The translations under genes and the position numbers were made by a program. Shown here piece by piece: positions 34,914-44,037 of a DNA stretch of 64,000 nucleotides. Below the pieces are notes generated by a model. The model worked only from the letters and a program-made list of their open reading frames with translations, had not been told where the DNA came from and did not search any database. This stretch comes from Sphingomonas_B tabacisoli. GTDB lineage: Bacteria > Pseudomonadota > Alphaproteobacteria > Sphingomonadales > Sphingomonadaceae. Position 1 is the first letter of the stretch. Every line of letters starts with the position of its first letter. The stretch is taken from NCBI RefSeq assembly GCF_042678385.1, contig NZ_JBHUDY010000001.1, positions 1,488,001 to 1,552,000 of the forward strand, given 5' to 3'.

Positions 34914-35983
34914 GCGAAGCGGACGCGCCCGGTCTCGTCGAGCAGGCGCGTATTGCCTTCGATCGCGCCCTTCAGCGCAACATCAAGGGATTGAGCTACT
35001 TCGCCTCGCCGGCGCCGGTGCTCGGCGCCAGCCCCAAGGACGTGCTGATCCAGCGCGGCACGATGAACCTTTATCGCTATCGGGCGCAGACGGACGAAGT
35101 CTATCGCGTGCCGCTGCTGCTGGTGATGGCGACAACCAATCGCGGCTATATCTTCGACATGGTGCCGGGGCAGAGCCTGGTCGAGTTCCTGCTGAAGCGC
35201 GGCTACGACGTGTTCATGCTCGACTGGTCGCCGCCGCGGCCGGATGAGCGCAATCTTTCTCTCGAAGATTACGTGCTGGATTTCATCCCGTCCGCGATCG
35301 AGCGGATCGCCGAGGAAACCGGCGAGCCTGATTTCACGCTCGTCGGCTATTGCTTCGGCGGCGTGCTGTCGGTGCTGTGGGCGGCGCTTCATCCCGATGG
35401 GCCGATGAAGAACCTCGTCACGTTCACGACGCCGGTCGACTTCAAGGCGATGGAGATGTTCCAGGCCTGGGCCGACCGGCGGTTCTTCGACGTCGACCGG
35501 CTGGTCGACACCTTCGGCCAATGCCCCGCGGACATGCTCTACACGTCGTTCGACATGCTACGCCCGGCGCAGCGCATCGCCGGCCAGATCCGGCTCTACG
35601 ACAATATGTGGAACGACGAGTTCGTGAAGAGCCACCGCATGTTCGACCGCTGGGCGACCGACATGCTGCCGCTGGCCGGCGAATATTTCCGGCAGACGAC
35701 AAAGATGCTGATGTGGGATAACCGGCTTTACCAAGGCACGATGGAGGTGGGCGGCAAGTCCGTGGACCTGAAAAACATCGCCGCACCCTTCCTCCACGTC
35801 GTCGCGGAGCATGACCATATCGTGCCGCGGGCGGCTTCCGCGCCGCTGATCGACATGGTCGGCTCGACCGACAAGGAGGAAGTGGTGCTGAAAGGCGGGC
35901 ATGTCAGCCTGGTTGCCGGCGGCAATGCGATCCGGCGGCTGTGGCCCCGGCTCGATGACTGGCTGCAGGAGCGTTCGTTGTGA
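34910..35983 (+). CDS. phaC: Class III poly(R)-hydroxyalkanoate synthase subunit PhaC
   Basis: A 357-residue alpha/beta-hydrolase-fold polymerase. The lipase-like box GYCFGG holds nucleophile C148, and the other triad members fit D302 (EHDHIVP) and H331 (GGHVSL), nearly the positions known for Allochromatium PhaC. The length is that of class III, not the roughly 600-residue class I enzymes common in alphaproteobacteria. It polymerises hydroxyacyl-CoA into storage polyester. It overlaps its neighbours on both sides by 4 bases. Confidence 0.88.
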   Translation: MSEADAPGLVEQARIAFDRALQRNIKGLSYFASPAPVLGASPKDVLIQRGTMNLYRYRAQTDEVYRVPLLLVMATTNRGYIFDMVPGQSLVEFLLKRGYDVFMLDWSPPRPDERNLSLEDYVLDFIPSAIERIAEETGEPDFTLVGYCFGGVLSVLWAALHPDGPMKNLVTFTTPVDFKAMEMFQAWADRRFFDVDRLVDTFGQCPADMLYTSFDMLRPAQRIAGQIRLYDNMWNDEFVKSHRMFDRWATDMLPLAGEYFRQTTKMLMWDNRLYQGTMEVGGKSVDLKNIAAPFLHVVAEHDHIVPRAASAPLIDMVGSTDKEEVVLKGGHVSLVAGGNAIRRLWPRLDDWLQERSL

Positions 35984-36528
35984 CCGATCTGCCCGTTACG
36001 ATCCGGCGCTTCAGGAGCGACGACCTCGACGCGATGCTCAGTTTCTCGCGCTCGCTGCCGGAGCACGACCTGCTGTTCCTCAGCCGCGACCTGAAGCACC
36101 GAAAGGTCGTCGAGGCCTGGCAGGAAGCGGTGGAGAACGGCTTCATCGACAGCTTTCTCGCCGAGGACGGCGATGTAATTGTCGGGACCTGTGCGCTGGT
36201 GCGTGAGCCGCTGGGCTGGTCGGCGCATGTCGGTGAGGTGCGGTTGCTGGTCTCTCCGCAGTTGCGCGGGCAGGGCGTCGGGCGCCGTCTGCTCGCGGAA
36301 ATGTTCAAGGCTGCGGAAGCGCGCGAGCTCAGGAAGCTCATCGCGCAAATGACGCCCGACCAGCGTGGCGCAATCCAGTTGTTCGAGGAACATGGTTTCC
36401 GGGGGGAAGCGATGCTCCGCGATCATGTGATGGACCGGCAAGGATCGGTCCATGATCTTGTGATACTCAGTCTGGATGTCGCGCGGTCCGCCGCGCAGCA
36501 CGAGGCTTTCGGTTTGGGAGGGGCGTAA
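35980..36528 (+). CDS. GNAT family N-acetyltransferase
   Basis: A 182-residue protein starting at GTG in a 4-base overlap with phaC. The acetyl-CoA loop is VSPQLRGQGVGRRLLAEM, followed by QRGAIQLFEEHGFRGEAMLRDHVMD, typical of the family. The substrate is unknown. Coupling to phaC may reflect co-transcription only. Confidence 0.83.
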   Translation: MTDLPVTIRRFRSDDLDAMLSFSRSLPEHDLLFLSRDLKHRKVVEAWQEAVENGFIDSFLAEDGDVIVGTCALVREPLGWSAHVGEVRLLVSPQLRGQGVGRRLLAEMFKAAEARELRKLIAQMTPDQRGAIQLFEEHGFRGEAMLRDHVMDRQGSVHDLVILSLDVARSAAQHEAFGLGGA

Positions 36529-36589
36529 GCGCCGGAAAGATACGCGGTTACAAGCGTTGGGCGGCTTACGAAAACGGAAAGGCGTTGAT

Positions 36590-37381
36590 TTGACTGCTAC
36601 TTATGGTGAGGGGCGTATTCCTGCGCCCTCAAAAATTCTGGCCCTGTCGGAGTTGCCGCGCGCGCTCGGAGAACTTGGCGCGCTGCCCTGGTTCGCGCCG
36701 TTGCTGTTAAGCGCGCCGCGCGGCGACGGCCATCCCGTGCTGGTGCTGCCGGGGTTCGTGACGACGGATGCCTCCACCACGCTGATCCGCCGCTATCTGG
36801 AGCTGCTCGGCTACACGCCGTTCGGTTGGGAGTTGGGCCGCAATCTCGGGCCCAAGGCGATCGGCCGTCAGGGCGAGAAGCTGATCGAGCGGCTGGACGC
36901 GATTTACGAGGAGACTGGCCGCAAGGTGTCGATCATCGGCTGGTCGCTGGGCGGCGTGATGGCGCGTCAGGTCGCGCGCCGGCGGCCGGACAAGGTGCGG
37001 CAGCTTATCTCGCTGGGTTCGCCCTTCACCGGGAATCCGTGGGCGACCAATGTGCTCGGCGCTTATGAGGCGCTGACCGGCCAGCGCATCGACGATGCGG
37101 ACACGCAGTCGCAGCTGAAAGAGAGCTCGGCGCCGCCGCCGGTGCCGTCGACTGCGATCTACACCAAGGCGGACGGCATCGTCGCCTGGCAGAATTGCTG
37201 CGAGCCCGCGGATGCGGCGACCGACAATATCGAGGTTTATGGCAGCCATTGCGGCCTGGGCGTCAATGCGTCGGTGCTCTACGCCGTCGCCGACCGGCTG
37301 GCGCAGCCCGAAGGCGAATGGGCGCCCTTCAAGCGCAACGGTCTCAGGGCATTGATCTACCCGCAGACCGGGAACGCGTAA
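36590..37381 (+). CDS. Alpha/beta-hydrolase, PGAP1/esterase-like
   Basis: A 263-residue protein. HPVLVLPGFVTTDAST is the oxyanion strand, GWSLGG near S119 is the nucleophile elbow, and a late YGSHCGLGVN may carry the catalytic His. The TTG start at 36590 is chosen because AAAGG lies 7 bases upstream and the hydrolase fold begins soon after. An earlier in-frame start would run back into the acetyltransferase gene. The substrate is unknown; lipid or polyester breakdown is possible given the phaC neighbour. Confidence 0.75.
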   Translation: MTATYGEGRIPAPSKILALSELPRALGELGALPWFAPLLLSAPRGDGHPVLVLPGFVTTDASTTLIRRYLELLGYTPFGWELGRNLGPKAIGRQGEKLIERLDAIYEETGRKVSIIGWSLGGVMARQVARRRPDKVRQLISLGSPFTGNPWATNVLGAYEALTGQRIDDADTQSQLKESSAPPPVPSTAIYTKADGIVAWQNCCEPADAATDNIEVYGSHCGLGVNASVLYAVADRLAQPEGEWAPFKRNGLRALIYPQTGNA

Positions 37382-37385
37382 TCGC

Positions 37386-37817
37386 TCAGCAATAGCCTCT
37401 GGCGGCGCCGAATTTCGGCGTGCGCCGGATGGCCGCGTGCAACCGGCCATAGTCGACGGTATCCGCCGTTTCGGCGGCATTGGCTTCGGTTTCCTCGCGC
37501 GACTCGGCCTCGAACAGCTTTACAAGCGAAGGATGTAGAGGGGCAGGGCCTGCGGGCTGCTGCTGTTTCGGGAACATGGAATTGGCGATGAGCGCCATGC
37601 CGGCGCCCTGTTTCGTTTCGTAAAGCGCGCCCAGCATCGAAAGGCCGCGTCCGAGATCGCCGCCCAGCTGCCAGCCGAAGCCGTCGAAAGAGCATCCGCA
37701 CAGGCTGACCGGGCCGCCGGAATAGTCGAACAGCACATTGGTGAAGCGGCAGGATTCGAACTCGTTGCCGTCGAGCTGCACGCGCTGGTCGCGGAAATGT
37801 TCGCCTACATATCGCAT
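37386..37817 (-). CDS. Hypothetical protein with a short pentapeptide-like stretch
   Basis: A 143-residue protein that is not recognised. The N-terminal half has alternating F/C/L residues (FESCRFTNVLFDY and LCGCSFDGFGW) that recall pentapeptide repeats. The middle GLSMLGALYETKQGAGMALI looks helical, and the C-terminus is acidic. The ATG at 37817 has GAGGAA six bases upstream. A TTG 14 codons earlier is less likely. It is convergent with the hydrolase gene, 4 bases apart. Confidence 0.6.
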   Translation of the reverse strand: MRYVGEHFRDQRVQLDGNEFESCRFTNVLFDYSGGPVSLCGCSFDGFGWQLGGDLGRGLSMLGALYETKQGAGMALIANSMFPKQQQPAGPAPLHPSLVKLFEAESREETEANAAETADTVDYGRLHAAIRRTPKFGAARGYC

Positions 37818-37873
37818 CGCCGGTTCCTCGAAATCGGGCGGCGCGATGGTGAACAACAACGGCTAAGATCGGG

Positions 37874-39679
37874 TTAACCGGCCGCTGCAGCCTCGACCAG
37901 GTCGCGGAGAGTCCCGCTCGCTTCGCCGTTAGCCGCTCTGCCGGGGCGGAGCAGGCCGCGCACGATGCGGGCCTCGGGCCAGCGGCGGCGGGCGTCGGCT
38001 TCCATCGCCCGCCAGCGCGGCGAGGCGGCGCGGTATTCGGCGCCGATCAGGCAGACCACGTCCGGAGTGTCGGCATCGCCCAATGACGGGCGCTGCCCGT
38101 GCTTGGCGAGCAACTGGGCGAGCATTTCCGCAACTGCGGCGTCGGCCGGACCATTGCCGGCGAGGCACAGAACGGACAGCCCCGTGCGCGCGGCGGGGGC
38201 TGGCGGCGGCGGGTCGGGCAGCGCCTTTTCGGCCAGTGAGGGAGATGCGGGCTCGGCCGGTTCCTCCTCGTCTTCGGGCTCGACGTCTTCGTGATCGGCC
38301 AGGCTGTCGATCAGTTCGCGCGTCGTTTCGATGATCCCTTCCAGCCCGGAGCGGGTGAGGGCGCCTCGTCGGCGATCCGCAAGCGCCAGCCGCAGGCCGC
38401 CGACCACGACCTCGTCGTAATAGGCGGACAGCGGCCGCTCCTTGAGCAGCAGCTCGGCCTGATCGTGAACCTCGTCGGCATCGCCGGCCAGCATCCGCTG
38501 GTAGAAGCTTTCGACGGGCGTGAGCGCGGGCCGGTCGCCGAACAGCACGTCGATGAACTCGAGCTGCGGGACGTGCCGGCCAAGCACCACCAGACAGAGC
38601 GTCATCGGCGTCGACAGCAGCAGCCCGATCGGCCCCCACAGCCAGGTCCAGAAGATCGCGGCGACGATGACGGCCAGCGGCGAGAGGCCGGTCGAGTGGC
38701 CATAGACCAAAGGCTCGATGACATAGCCCATGATCGGCTCTGCGCCGAGGAACAGCAGCCCGGTCAGGATCGCAAAGGTCCAGCCCGGCTCGGCGCCGAT
38801 AGCCAGCAGCAGCGGCGGGATCGCCGCCAGGAATGCGCCGACATAGGGCACGAACCGCATGATCCCGGCGAGCAGTCCCCAGAGCAGCGGCGAGGGAATG
38901 CCGATCCAGTAAAGGCCGAGCGCGATCACGCCACCGAAGAGCGAGTTCAACAGCAACTGCGTGAGGAAATAGCGCGACAATCGCCCCGCCGCCTCGTCGA
39001 TCGCCTGGGTGGTGCGATGAAGATCGGACGATCCGAACAGACGGATCACCCGGTCGCGCAGATCCTCGCGCTGCATCAGAACGAAGATCGCAACCACCAG
39101 CACGATGATGAACGTCTCGAACGGTCCCAACACCGGGGCAAGCAGCCTGCGCGCGACTTGCCAGGCGCTCTCCGGCGGCTGGTGCACCTCGACCGGGATC
39201 GGCTGGGCCGCCCGTCGCGAAAGGCGCGGCGCCGGGCGAGTCGAGGGCGGCGCCTCGAACCGGCGCGCGAGTCGGCTCACCGAATCGGAAAACTTGCCGA
39301 CGCTCGTTTCGCCGAGCGTGCTGACCTTGCTCTGGATCGTTGCGGCGTAGTCCGGAACATCGGGGGCAAGCGTCGCGACCTGTTGACCGATGATCGCCCC
39401 CGTCAGCCCGAGCACGCCAAGCGCGATCAAGACGGATACGATCACGGACAGGGTCCGGCCGAACCGCAGCCGTCGGAACAGTCCAACCAGAGGCGCCAGC
39501 ACAAAGGCGAGCAGCACCGCGAGCACGATCGGCACCAGCACGGCCTTGGCGAAATAAAGTGCGCCGACCACGACCACCGCGGTCGCGAGCGGCACGAGGT
39601 TCATGGGCGCGGGCGCCTGGACCGAGGGAACCGCCGCGGGCGCCGGTGCGCCGGTCTGATCCTGCCCGCTTCGCTTCAA
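37874..39679 (-). CDS. AI-2E family transporter with long cytoplasmic C-terminal extension
   Basis: A 601-residue membrane protein of the YdgG/PerM/TqsA superfamily. About eight membrane helices fall within residues 25-380, with the family segments LLNSLFGGVIALGLYWIGIPSPLLWG and GLSPLAVIVAAIFWTWLWGPIGLLLSTP. After about residue 385 there is a soluble extension of some 215 residues. It has an acidic/Pro-rich linker (DVEPEDEEEPAEPASP) and a final alpha/beta-like part (GLSVLCLAGNGPADAAVAEML). The TTG start at 39679 has GAGGG just upstream. A downstream ATG at 39604 lacks a ribosome-binding site. The substrate is unknown. Confidence 0.82.
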   Translation of the reverse strand: MKRSGQDQTGAPAPAAVPSVQAPAPMNLVPLATAVVVVGALYFAKAVLVPIVLAVLLAFVLAPLVGLFRRLRFGRTLSVIVSVLIALGVLGLTGAIIGQQVATLAPDVPDYAATIQSKVSTLGETSVGKFSDSVSRLARRFEAPPSTRPAPRLSRRAAQPIPVEVHQPPESAWQVARRLLAPVLGPFETFIIVLVVAIFVLMQREDLRDRVIRLFGSSDLHRTTQAIDEAAGRLSRYFLTQLLLNSLFGGVIALGLYWIGIPSPLLWGLLAGIMRFVPYVGAFLAAIPPLLLAIGAEPGWTFAILTGLLFLGAEPIMGYVIEPLVYGHSTGLSPLAVIVAAIFWTWLWGPIGLLLSTPMTLCLVVLGRHVPQLEFIDVLFGDRPALTPVESFYQRMLAGDADEVHDQAELLLKERPLSAYYDEVVVGGLRLALADRRRGALTRSGLEGIIETTRELIDSLADHEDVEPEDEEEPAEPASPSLAEKALPDPPPPAPAARTGLSVLCLAGNGPADAAVAEMLAQLLAKHGQRPSLGDADTPDVVCLIGAEYRAASPRWRAMEADARRRWPEARIVRGLLRPGRAANGEASGTLRDLVEAAAAG

Positions 39680-39778
39680 ATCCGCCCTCGCGCGTTCGTG
39701 ACGAAGGCAGAACGATGGGATCGGCGGGCTGTTCCCGGCCTCTCTGGTCAGCTTTGATGAACGCTGCGATAGGGCGGC

Positions 39779-40792
39779 ATGGCCAGCGCTCTCGTCTCTC
39801 AAGCCCTGCGACTTGCGGCGGAAGATCGGCAGGCCGAGGGGGCCGCATTGCTGGGGCAAGCCGCAGGCGAGGGCGACGCCGAAGCCTCCTACGCATTGGG
39901 ATTATGGCGGCTGGAGGGCCGGCATTTGCCGCGCGATCTGGTCGAAGCGCGGCGGCACGTCGCCCAAGCCGAAGCCCGGGGCCTGGTCGCGGCGGCCCGC
40001 ACGCTGTCGGCGTTAATGGTGCTCGGCCTGGGCGGCATCCCGGAGTGGAGCGAAGCACTGGCGCTGTTGCAACGGTGGCGCGAACGCGATCCCGCTGCGG
40101 GCAGGCAGCTCGATCTGATCGGCAAGATGCGCGTCGACAGCCAGGGCGCCCCCCTCGAGCCGGCGCTCGCCGAGCCCGTGAGCGAGGCCCCGCTGATCCG
40201 GCGCTTTCCCGCATTCTTCACCCCAGACGAGGCGCAGTTTCTCTGCGACCTGGCCGAGCCGCGCTTCAAGCCCGCGCTGGCGTTCGACGAGCGCGCCGGG
40301 CGCTTCGTCAGCCACCCATTTCGTGACGCAACCGTCGCCGCCTTTCCCGCCGTGTTCGAATGGCCGGCCGTGCACGCGCTCAACCGGCGGATCGCAGCGG
40401 CAAGCGGCACCGACGTGGCGCAGGGCGAGTCGCTGCAAGTGCTGCGCTATGGGCCCGGCCAGCAATACCGTCCGCATCTGGATGCGGTGCCCGGCCTCGA
40501 CAACCAGCGCGCCTGGACCATGCTCGTGACCTTGAATGAGGGATATGAGGGCGGCGAGACGGTCTTTCCGGACTCGGAAATCCGTCTGCGCGGCCGGCGC
40601 GGCGACGCCTTCCTGTTCCGTAATATCGATTCCGATGGACGACCGGACCGCACATCGCTCCACGCCGGTGCGCCCGTGACGGAAGGCGTCAAGCTGATCG
40701 CCAGCCGCTGGATCCGACAGACACCCCCGCCAGCGGGCGAAGCCTTCGGCCAGCACGAGGTGCTTTCCCGCCCCGACGATCTGGGCCAATAG
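39779..40792 (+). CDS. 2OG-Fe(II) oxygenase, prolyl 4-hydroxylase-like, with Sel1-type N-terminus
   Basis: A 337-residue protein. Residues 1-110 form helical Sel1/TPR-like repeats (AEASYALGLWRLEGRHLPRDLVEARRHV). The C-terminal half is a double-stranded beta-helix oxygenase. Iron ligands are H233 and D235 (YRPHLDAVPG) and H295 (SLHAGAPV); K305 should bind 2-oxoglutarate. It probably hydroxylates a protein or peptide side chain. It is followed 6 bases later by the YeiH gene. Confidence 0.87.
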   Translation: MASALVSQALRLAAEDRQAEGAALLGQAAGEGDAEASYALGLWRLEGRHLPRDLVEARRHVAQAEARGLVAAARTLSALMVLGLGGIPEWSEALALLQRWRERDPAAGRQLDLIGKMRVDSQGAPLEPALAEPVSEAPLIRRFPAFFTPDEAQFLCDLAEPRFKPALAFDERAGRFVSHPFRDATVAAFPAVFEWPAVHALNRRIAAASGTDVAQGESLQVLRYGPGQQYRPHLDAVPGLDNQRAWTMLVTLNEGYEGGETVFPDSEIRLRGRRGDAFLFRNIDSDGRPDRTSLHAGAPVTEGVKLIASRWIRQTPPPAGEAFGQHEVLSRPDDLGQ

Positions 40793-40798
40793 GCGCCT

Positions 40799-41881
40799 AT
40801 GGGGGAGCTCGACCCGATCTACCGCAACCGTCCCACGCCTGCGGCGGCCGACCTGTTCGGCGACCTGCTGGAAGTGGACGCGACATCGGCCACGAAACGT
40901 GCGCGGCCGCAGCTCCTTACCTATCTTCCCGGCCTGGGCATCACTGGCATCGCGGCGCTCGCTGCGGCTTGGCTCGGCGATCATTATCATGCGCCGCTGA
41001 TGCTGATGGGCCTGCTGATCGGACTCGCGTTCAACTTCCTGAATGCCGATGCGCGGCTGCACGCGGGACTCGGCTTCGCGTCCAAGACGCTGCTGCGTTG
41101 GGGCATCGTGCTGGTTGGGCTCCAAGTGACGATCTGGGAAATCGCGGCGCTCGGCTGGCCGAGCTTCGTTGCGATCGCCGTGATGATCGTCGCCGTGATG
41201 ACGGTGGGGACGCTGGTCTCGCGAGCGCTCGGCCTCGGCGCGGCATTCGGCACGCTGGCCGGGGGCTCGGTCGCGATCTGCGGGGCGTCGGCGGCGCTGG
41301 CGCTGTCGAGCGTGCTCGGCGAAAAGCGGGTGAACCAGGCACAGTTGACGCTCGTGCTGGTCGCGGTCTCGGCGGCGAGCGCGCTGGCCATGTCCACCTA
41401 TCCGATCCTGTCGAACCTGCTCGGCCTCAGCCCCCATGCCGCCGGTTTCCTGCTGGGCGCATCGATCCACGACGTCGCGCAAGCCCTGGGCGCCGGCTAC
41501 TCGCTGGGCGAAGTGCAGGGCCAGACGGCGGCGATCGTCAAGCTCACACGTGTGGCGCTGCTTGCACCGACGCTGCTTCTGGTGACGCTCACTCTGCCAA
41601 AGGATGGTCATGCGAAAACCGGCGCGCCGCCGGTGCCGTGGTTCATCGTCGCGTTTCTGGCGCTGACCGCCTTCAACTCGGTCGTGACGCTGCCGCCCCA
41701 GGTGGCCGCGGCGGCCAAGATCGGCACGAGCGCATTGCTGCTGCTCGCCGTCGTCGCGACCGGCATTCGTTCGCCAATGCATCTGCTGCTGCAACAGGGC
41801 TGGCGTGCGTCCATGCCCGTCGTCGCCGCAACCGTGACGAGCTTCCTGCTCGCGCTGGCGGCGGCCGAACTCTTGTTCTAG
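40799..41881 (+). CDS. YeiH/YadS-type membrane transporter (putative sulfate exporter family)
   Basis: A 360-residue inner-membrane protein with about ten hydrophobic segments. The family signature segments GTLAGGSVAICGASAALALSSVLG and GASIHDVAQALGAGYSLG are present, the latter typical of YeiH proteins. Family members are annotated as putative sulfate or sulfite exporters on limited evidence. It starts 6 bases after the oxygenase gene. Confidence 0.85.
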   Translation: MGELDPIYRNRPTPAAADLFGDLLEVDATSATKRARPQLLTYLPGLGITGIAALAAAWLGDHYHAPLMLMGLLIGLAFNFLNADARLHAGLGFASKTLLRWGIVLVGLQVTIWEIAALGWPSFVAIAVMIVAVMTVGTLVSRALGLGAAFGTLAGGSVAICGASAALALSSVLGEKRVNQAQLTLVLVAVSAASALAMSTYPILSNLLGLSPHAAGFLLGASIHDVAQALGAGYSLGEVQGQTAAIVKLTRVALLAPTLLLVTLTLPKDGHAKTGAPPVPWFIVAFLALTAFNSVVTLPPQVAAAAKIGTSALLLLAVVATGIRSPMHLLLQQGWRASMPVVAATVTSFLLALAAAELLF

Positions 41882-41889
41882 GGCGCGTC

Positions 41890-42354
41890 ATGGCTGGACG
41901 ATTTTTCGAAGACTGGGTGGTCGGCGACCGGATCGAGCATGAGATCCGCAGGACCGTCACCGTCACCGACAATTTGCTGATCTCGACGCTCACCCACAAT
42001 CCGCAGCCGCTGCATCTCGACCTCGAGGCGGCGCGGGCTAGCGAGTTCGGACAGATCCTCGTCAACGGCACTTTCACTTTCGCGCTGATGGTGGGCGTGT
42101 CGGTCGGCGACACGACGCTCGGCACGCTCGTCGCCAATCTGGGCTACGACAAGGTGACGATGCCGGCGCCGGTGTTCATTGGCGACACGCTGCGCGGGGA
42201 GTCCGAAGTTCTGGAGCTGCGCGAGAGCCTGTCGCGCCCGGCAGCCGGCATCGTGACCTTCGAGCACACGATGTACAACCAGCGCAATCAGCTTGTCTGC
42301 CGGGCGCTGCGCACGGCGCTGATCAAGCGCCGCAATCCCAAGCCGCAAAAATGA
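41890..42354 (+). CDS. MaoC-like hotdog dehydratase
   Basis: A 154-residue hotdog-fold protein starting MAGRFFEDWVVGDRIEHEIRR. The hydratase-like segment is STLTHNPQPLHLDLEAA, which carries the catalytic His region in a variant form, and ILVNGTFTFALMVG follows. It should act on a 2-enoyl-CoA. The stop overlaps the CoA-lyase start as ATGA, implying linked reactions: hydration of an unsaturated acyl-CoA followed by C-C cleavage. Confidence 0.82.
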   Translation: MAGRFFEDWVVGDRIEHEIRRTVTVTDNLLISTLTHNPQPLHLDLEAARASEFGQILVNGTFTFALMVGVSVGDTTLGTLVANLGYDKVTMPAPVFIGDTLRGESEVLELRESLSRPAAGIVTFEHTMYNQRNQLVCRALRTALIKRRNPKPQK

Positions 42355-43193
42355 GATTGCGTTCGCTGCTGTTCGTGCCTGGCGACCGGCCCGAGCGCAT
42401 GGAGAAAGCGCTGGGGCTGGGCGCCGATGCGCTGATCCTCGACCTGGAGGATTCGGTCGCCCCCGCGAACAAAGCCGCCGCGCGCCTTGCGATCGCCGAC
42501 TTTCTCGGATCGGCGGAGCGGGCCTGCAAACTGTTCGTGCGGATCAACCCGCTCGACAGCGATTTCGTCGCCGACGATCTGGCTGGCGTGGTGCAGAGCC
42601 GACCCGACGGGCTGATGCTGCCGAAAGCCGAAGGTGCGAACTCGGTCCGCGAGCTCGCGAATCGCGCTGGCCTCCCCATCCTGCCGATCGCGACCGAGAC
42701 GCCGGCCGCCGTGTTCAGGCTCGGCGAATATGCCGAGGTCGCCAAGCATCTGATCGGCCTCACCTGGGGCGCGGAAGACCTGCCGGCCGCCATCGGCGCG
42801 TCGGCCTCGCGCGACGAAAGCGGCGCCTATCTGCCGCCTTACCAAATGGCGCGCACGCTCACTCTGTTCGGCGCCTCGGCGGCGGGCGTGAACCCGATCG
42901 AGACTGTCTATCCCAACATCAAGGACCTGGACGGCCTGCAGCGCGTCGCCGAGACCGCCGCGCGCGACGGCTTCACGGGCATGATGGCGATCCACCCCGC
43001 CCAGGTGCCGGTGATCAACGCCGCCTTCACGCCGTCGCCAGATCAGATCGCGCATGCGCGTGCCATCGTGGCGGCGTTCGAAGCGAACCCGAACGCCGGA
43101 GCATTGCAGCTCGACGGCAAGATGATCGACGCGCCGCATTTGAAACAGGCCAGGCGCATCCTCGATAGCGCCGTCAGCCCAGGCGACGCATGA
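42351..43193 (+). CDS. CitE-like CoA-ester lyase (HpcH/HpaI aldolase family)
   Basis: A 280-residue TIM-barrel enzyme. LLFVPGDRPERMEKALGLGADALILDLEDSV is the family start (LILDLEDSV binds metal), and IATETPAAVF and LTWGAEDLPAAIG are the active-site segments. Likely reaction: cleavage or thiolysis of a malyl-CoA, citramalyl-CoA or similar ester. Together with the MaoC enzyme it may form a short branched dicarboxylate route. It overlaps the 3' end of the convergent LysR gene by 20 bases. Confidence 0.85.
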   Translation: MRLRSLLFVPGDRPERMEKALGLGADALILDLEDSVAPANKAAARLAIADFLGSAERACKLFVRINPLDSDFVADDLAGVVQSRPDGLMLPKAEGANSVRELANRAGLPILPIATETPAAVFRLGEYAEVAKHLIGLTWGAEDLPAAIGASASRDESGAYLPPYQMARTLTLFGASAAGVNPIETVYPNIKDLDGLQRVAETAARDGFTGMMAIHPAQVPVINAAFTPSPDQIAHARAIVAAFEANPNAGALQLDGKMIDAPHLKQARRILDSAVSPGDA

Positions 43194-44037
43194 CGGCCAG
43201 AACGGGCGACTCTCTCCGGCGCTGCTGATCCAGCCCGGCCGCATAGCAAAGGCCGATGGTTCGGCGCTGATCGAAGCCCGCAAGCCTTGGCCGAACGACA
43301 CCGGGCGCGTTGAAACTGTCCGGCATCACGGTGATGCCAAGTCCCCCCTGGACGAGCGCCAGGGCGCGGCTGTCGTCGAAGGTGCGCAGCGCGAAAAAGG
43401 GCCGCACGCCGCGGCTCGTGAAATACCGGCTGGTGGCGGGAAGCGCTTCGCAATGCCGGCGGACGATCATGGTTTCGGCGACGAGGTCTTCGGCCGCGAT
43501 CTCTTCGCGCGCTGCCAGCGGATGTTCGGCGGACAAGGCGAGCGCATAGCCCTCCTCGACAAGGGCCTCGCTGTCGAACCGGCGCTCGCCGGAGCGGATT
43601 AGCGTGAGCGCGGCGTCGATACGCCCGCGCAGGAGCGCCTCGCTCAACTCCCGCTCGCGCCCTTCGAAGAACTCGACCTGCTCGGTCGCGGCGCAAAGCG
43701 CGCATTCGCGGGCCATGTCTCGCAGCCACTGGACGGGGATCGATGCGAGCAAACCGACGCGGATCAGCGGACGTGCAGCCGTGGCCGTCGTCTCCCGTTC
43801 GGCAGCAAGAAATTCGGACTCGATCCGGCGCGCTCGCGCCGCCAGCTCGGCCCCGGCAGCGGTCAGCGCGACGCGACGATTGGTGCGGTCGAACAGCTTG
43901 CGGCCGATCAGCCCTTCCAGCTTGGCGATCCCGATGGAGAGCGTCGGCTGCGACACGTTGCACCGCGCGGCCGCCCGCGAGAAATTGCCTTCGTCGATGA
44001 CGGCAAGGAAATAACGCAGCAGATAGCGGTCTATCAT
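43174..44037 (-). CDS. LysR family transcriptional regulator
   Basis: A 287-residue regulator. The winged helix is at about residues 3-60 (YFLAVIDEGNFSRAAARCNVSQPTLSIGIAKLEGLIGRKLF in part: NVSQPTLSIGIAKLE is the recognition helix). The periplasmic-binding-like effector domain follows. The ATG at 44037 is used; a GTG two codons earlier is also possible. Its start codon lies inside a perfect palindrome that is probably its own operator. It is divergent from ivd and convergent with the CoA-lyase gene, and could control either. Confidence 0.87.
   Translation of the reverse strand: MIDRYLLRYFLAVIDEGNFSRAAARCNVSQPTLSIGIAKLEGLIGRKLFDRTNRRVALTAAGAELAARARRIESEFLAAERETTATAARPLIRVGLLASIPVQWLRDMARECALCAATEQVEFFEGRERELSEALLRGRIDAALTLIRSGERRFDSEALVEEGYALALSAEHPLAAREEIAAEDLVAETMIVRRHCEALPATSRYFTSRGVRPFFALRTFDDSRALALVQGGLGITVMPDSFNAPGVVRPRLAGFDQRRTIGLCYAAGLDQQRRRESPVLAVMRRLG

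Noticed and set aside
37929..40214. A 761-codon minus-strand frame overlapping the AI-2E transporter and the oxygenase gene
   Set aside because: Arg/Ala-rich out-of-frame reading of known genes, with no domain.
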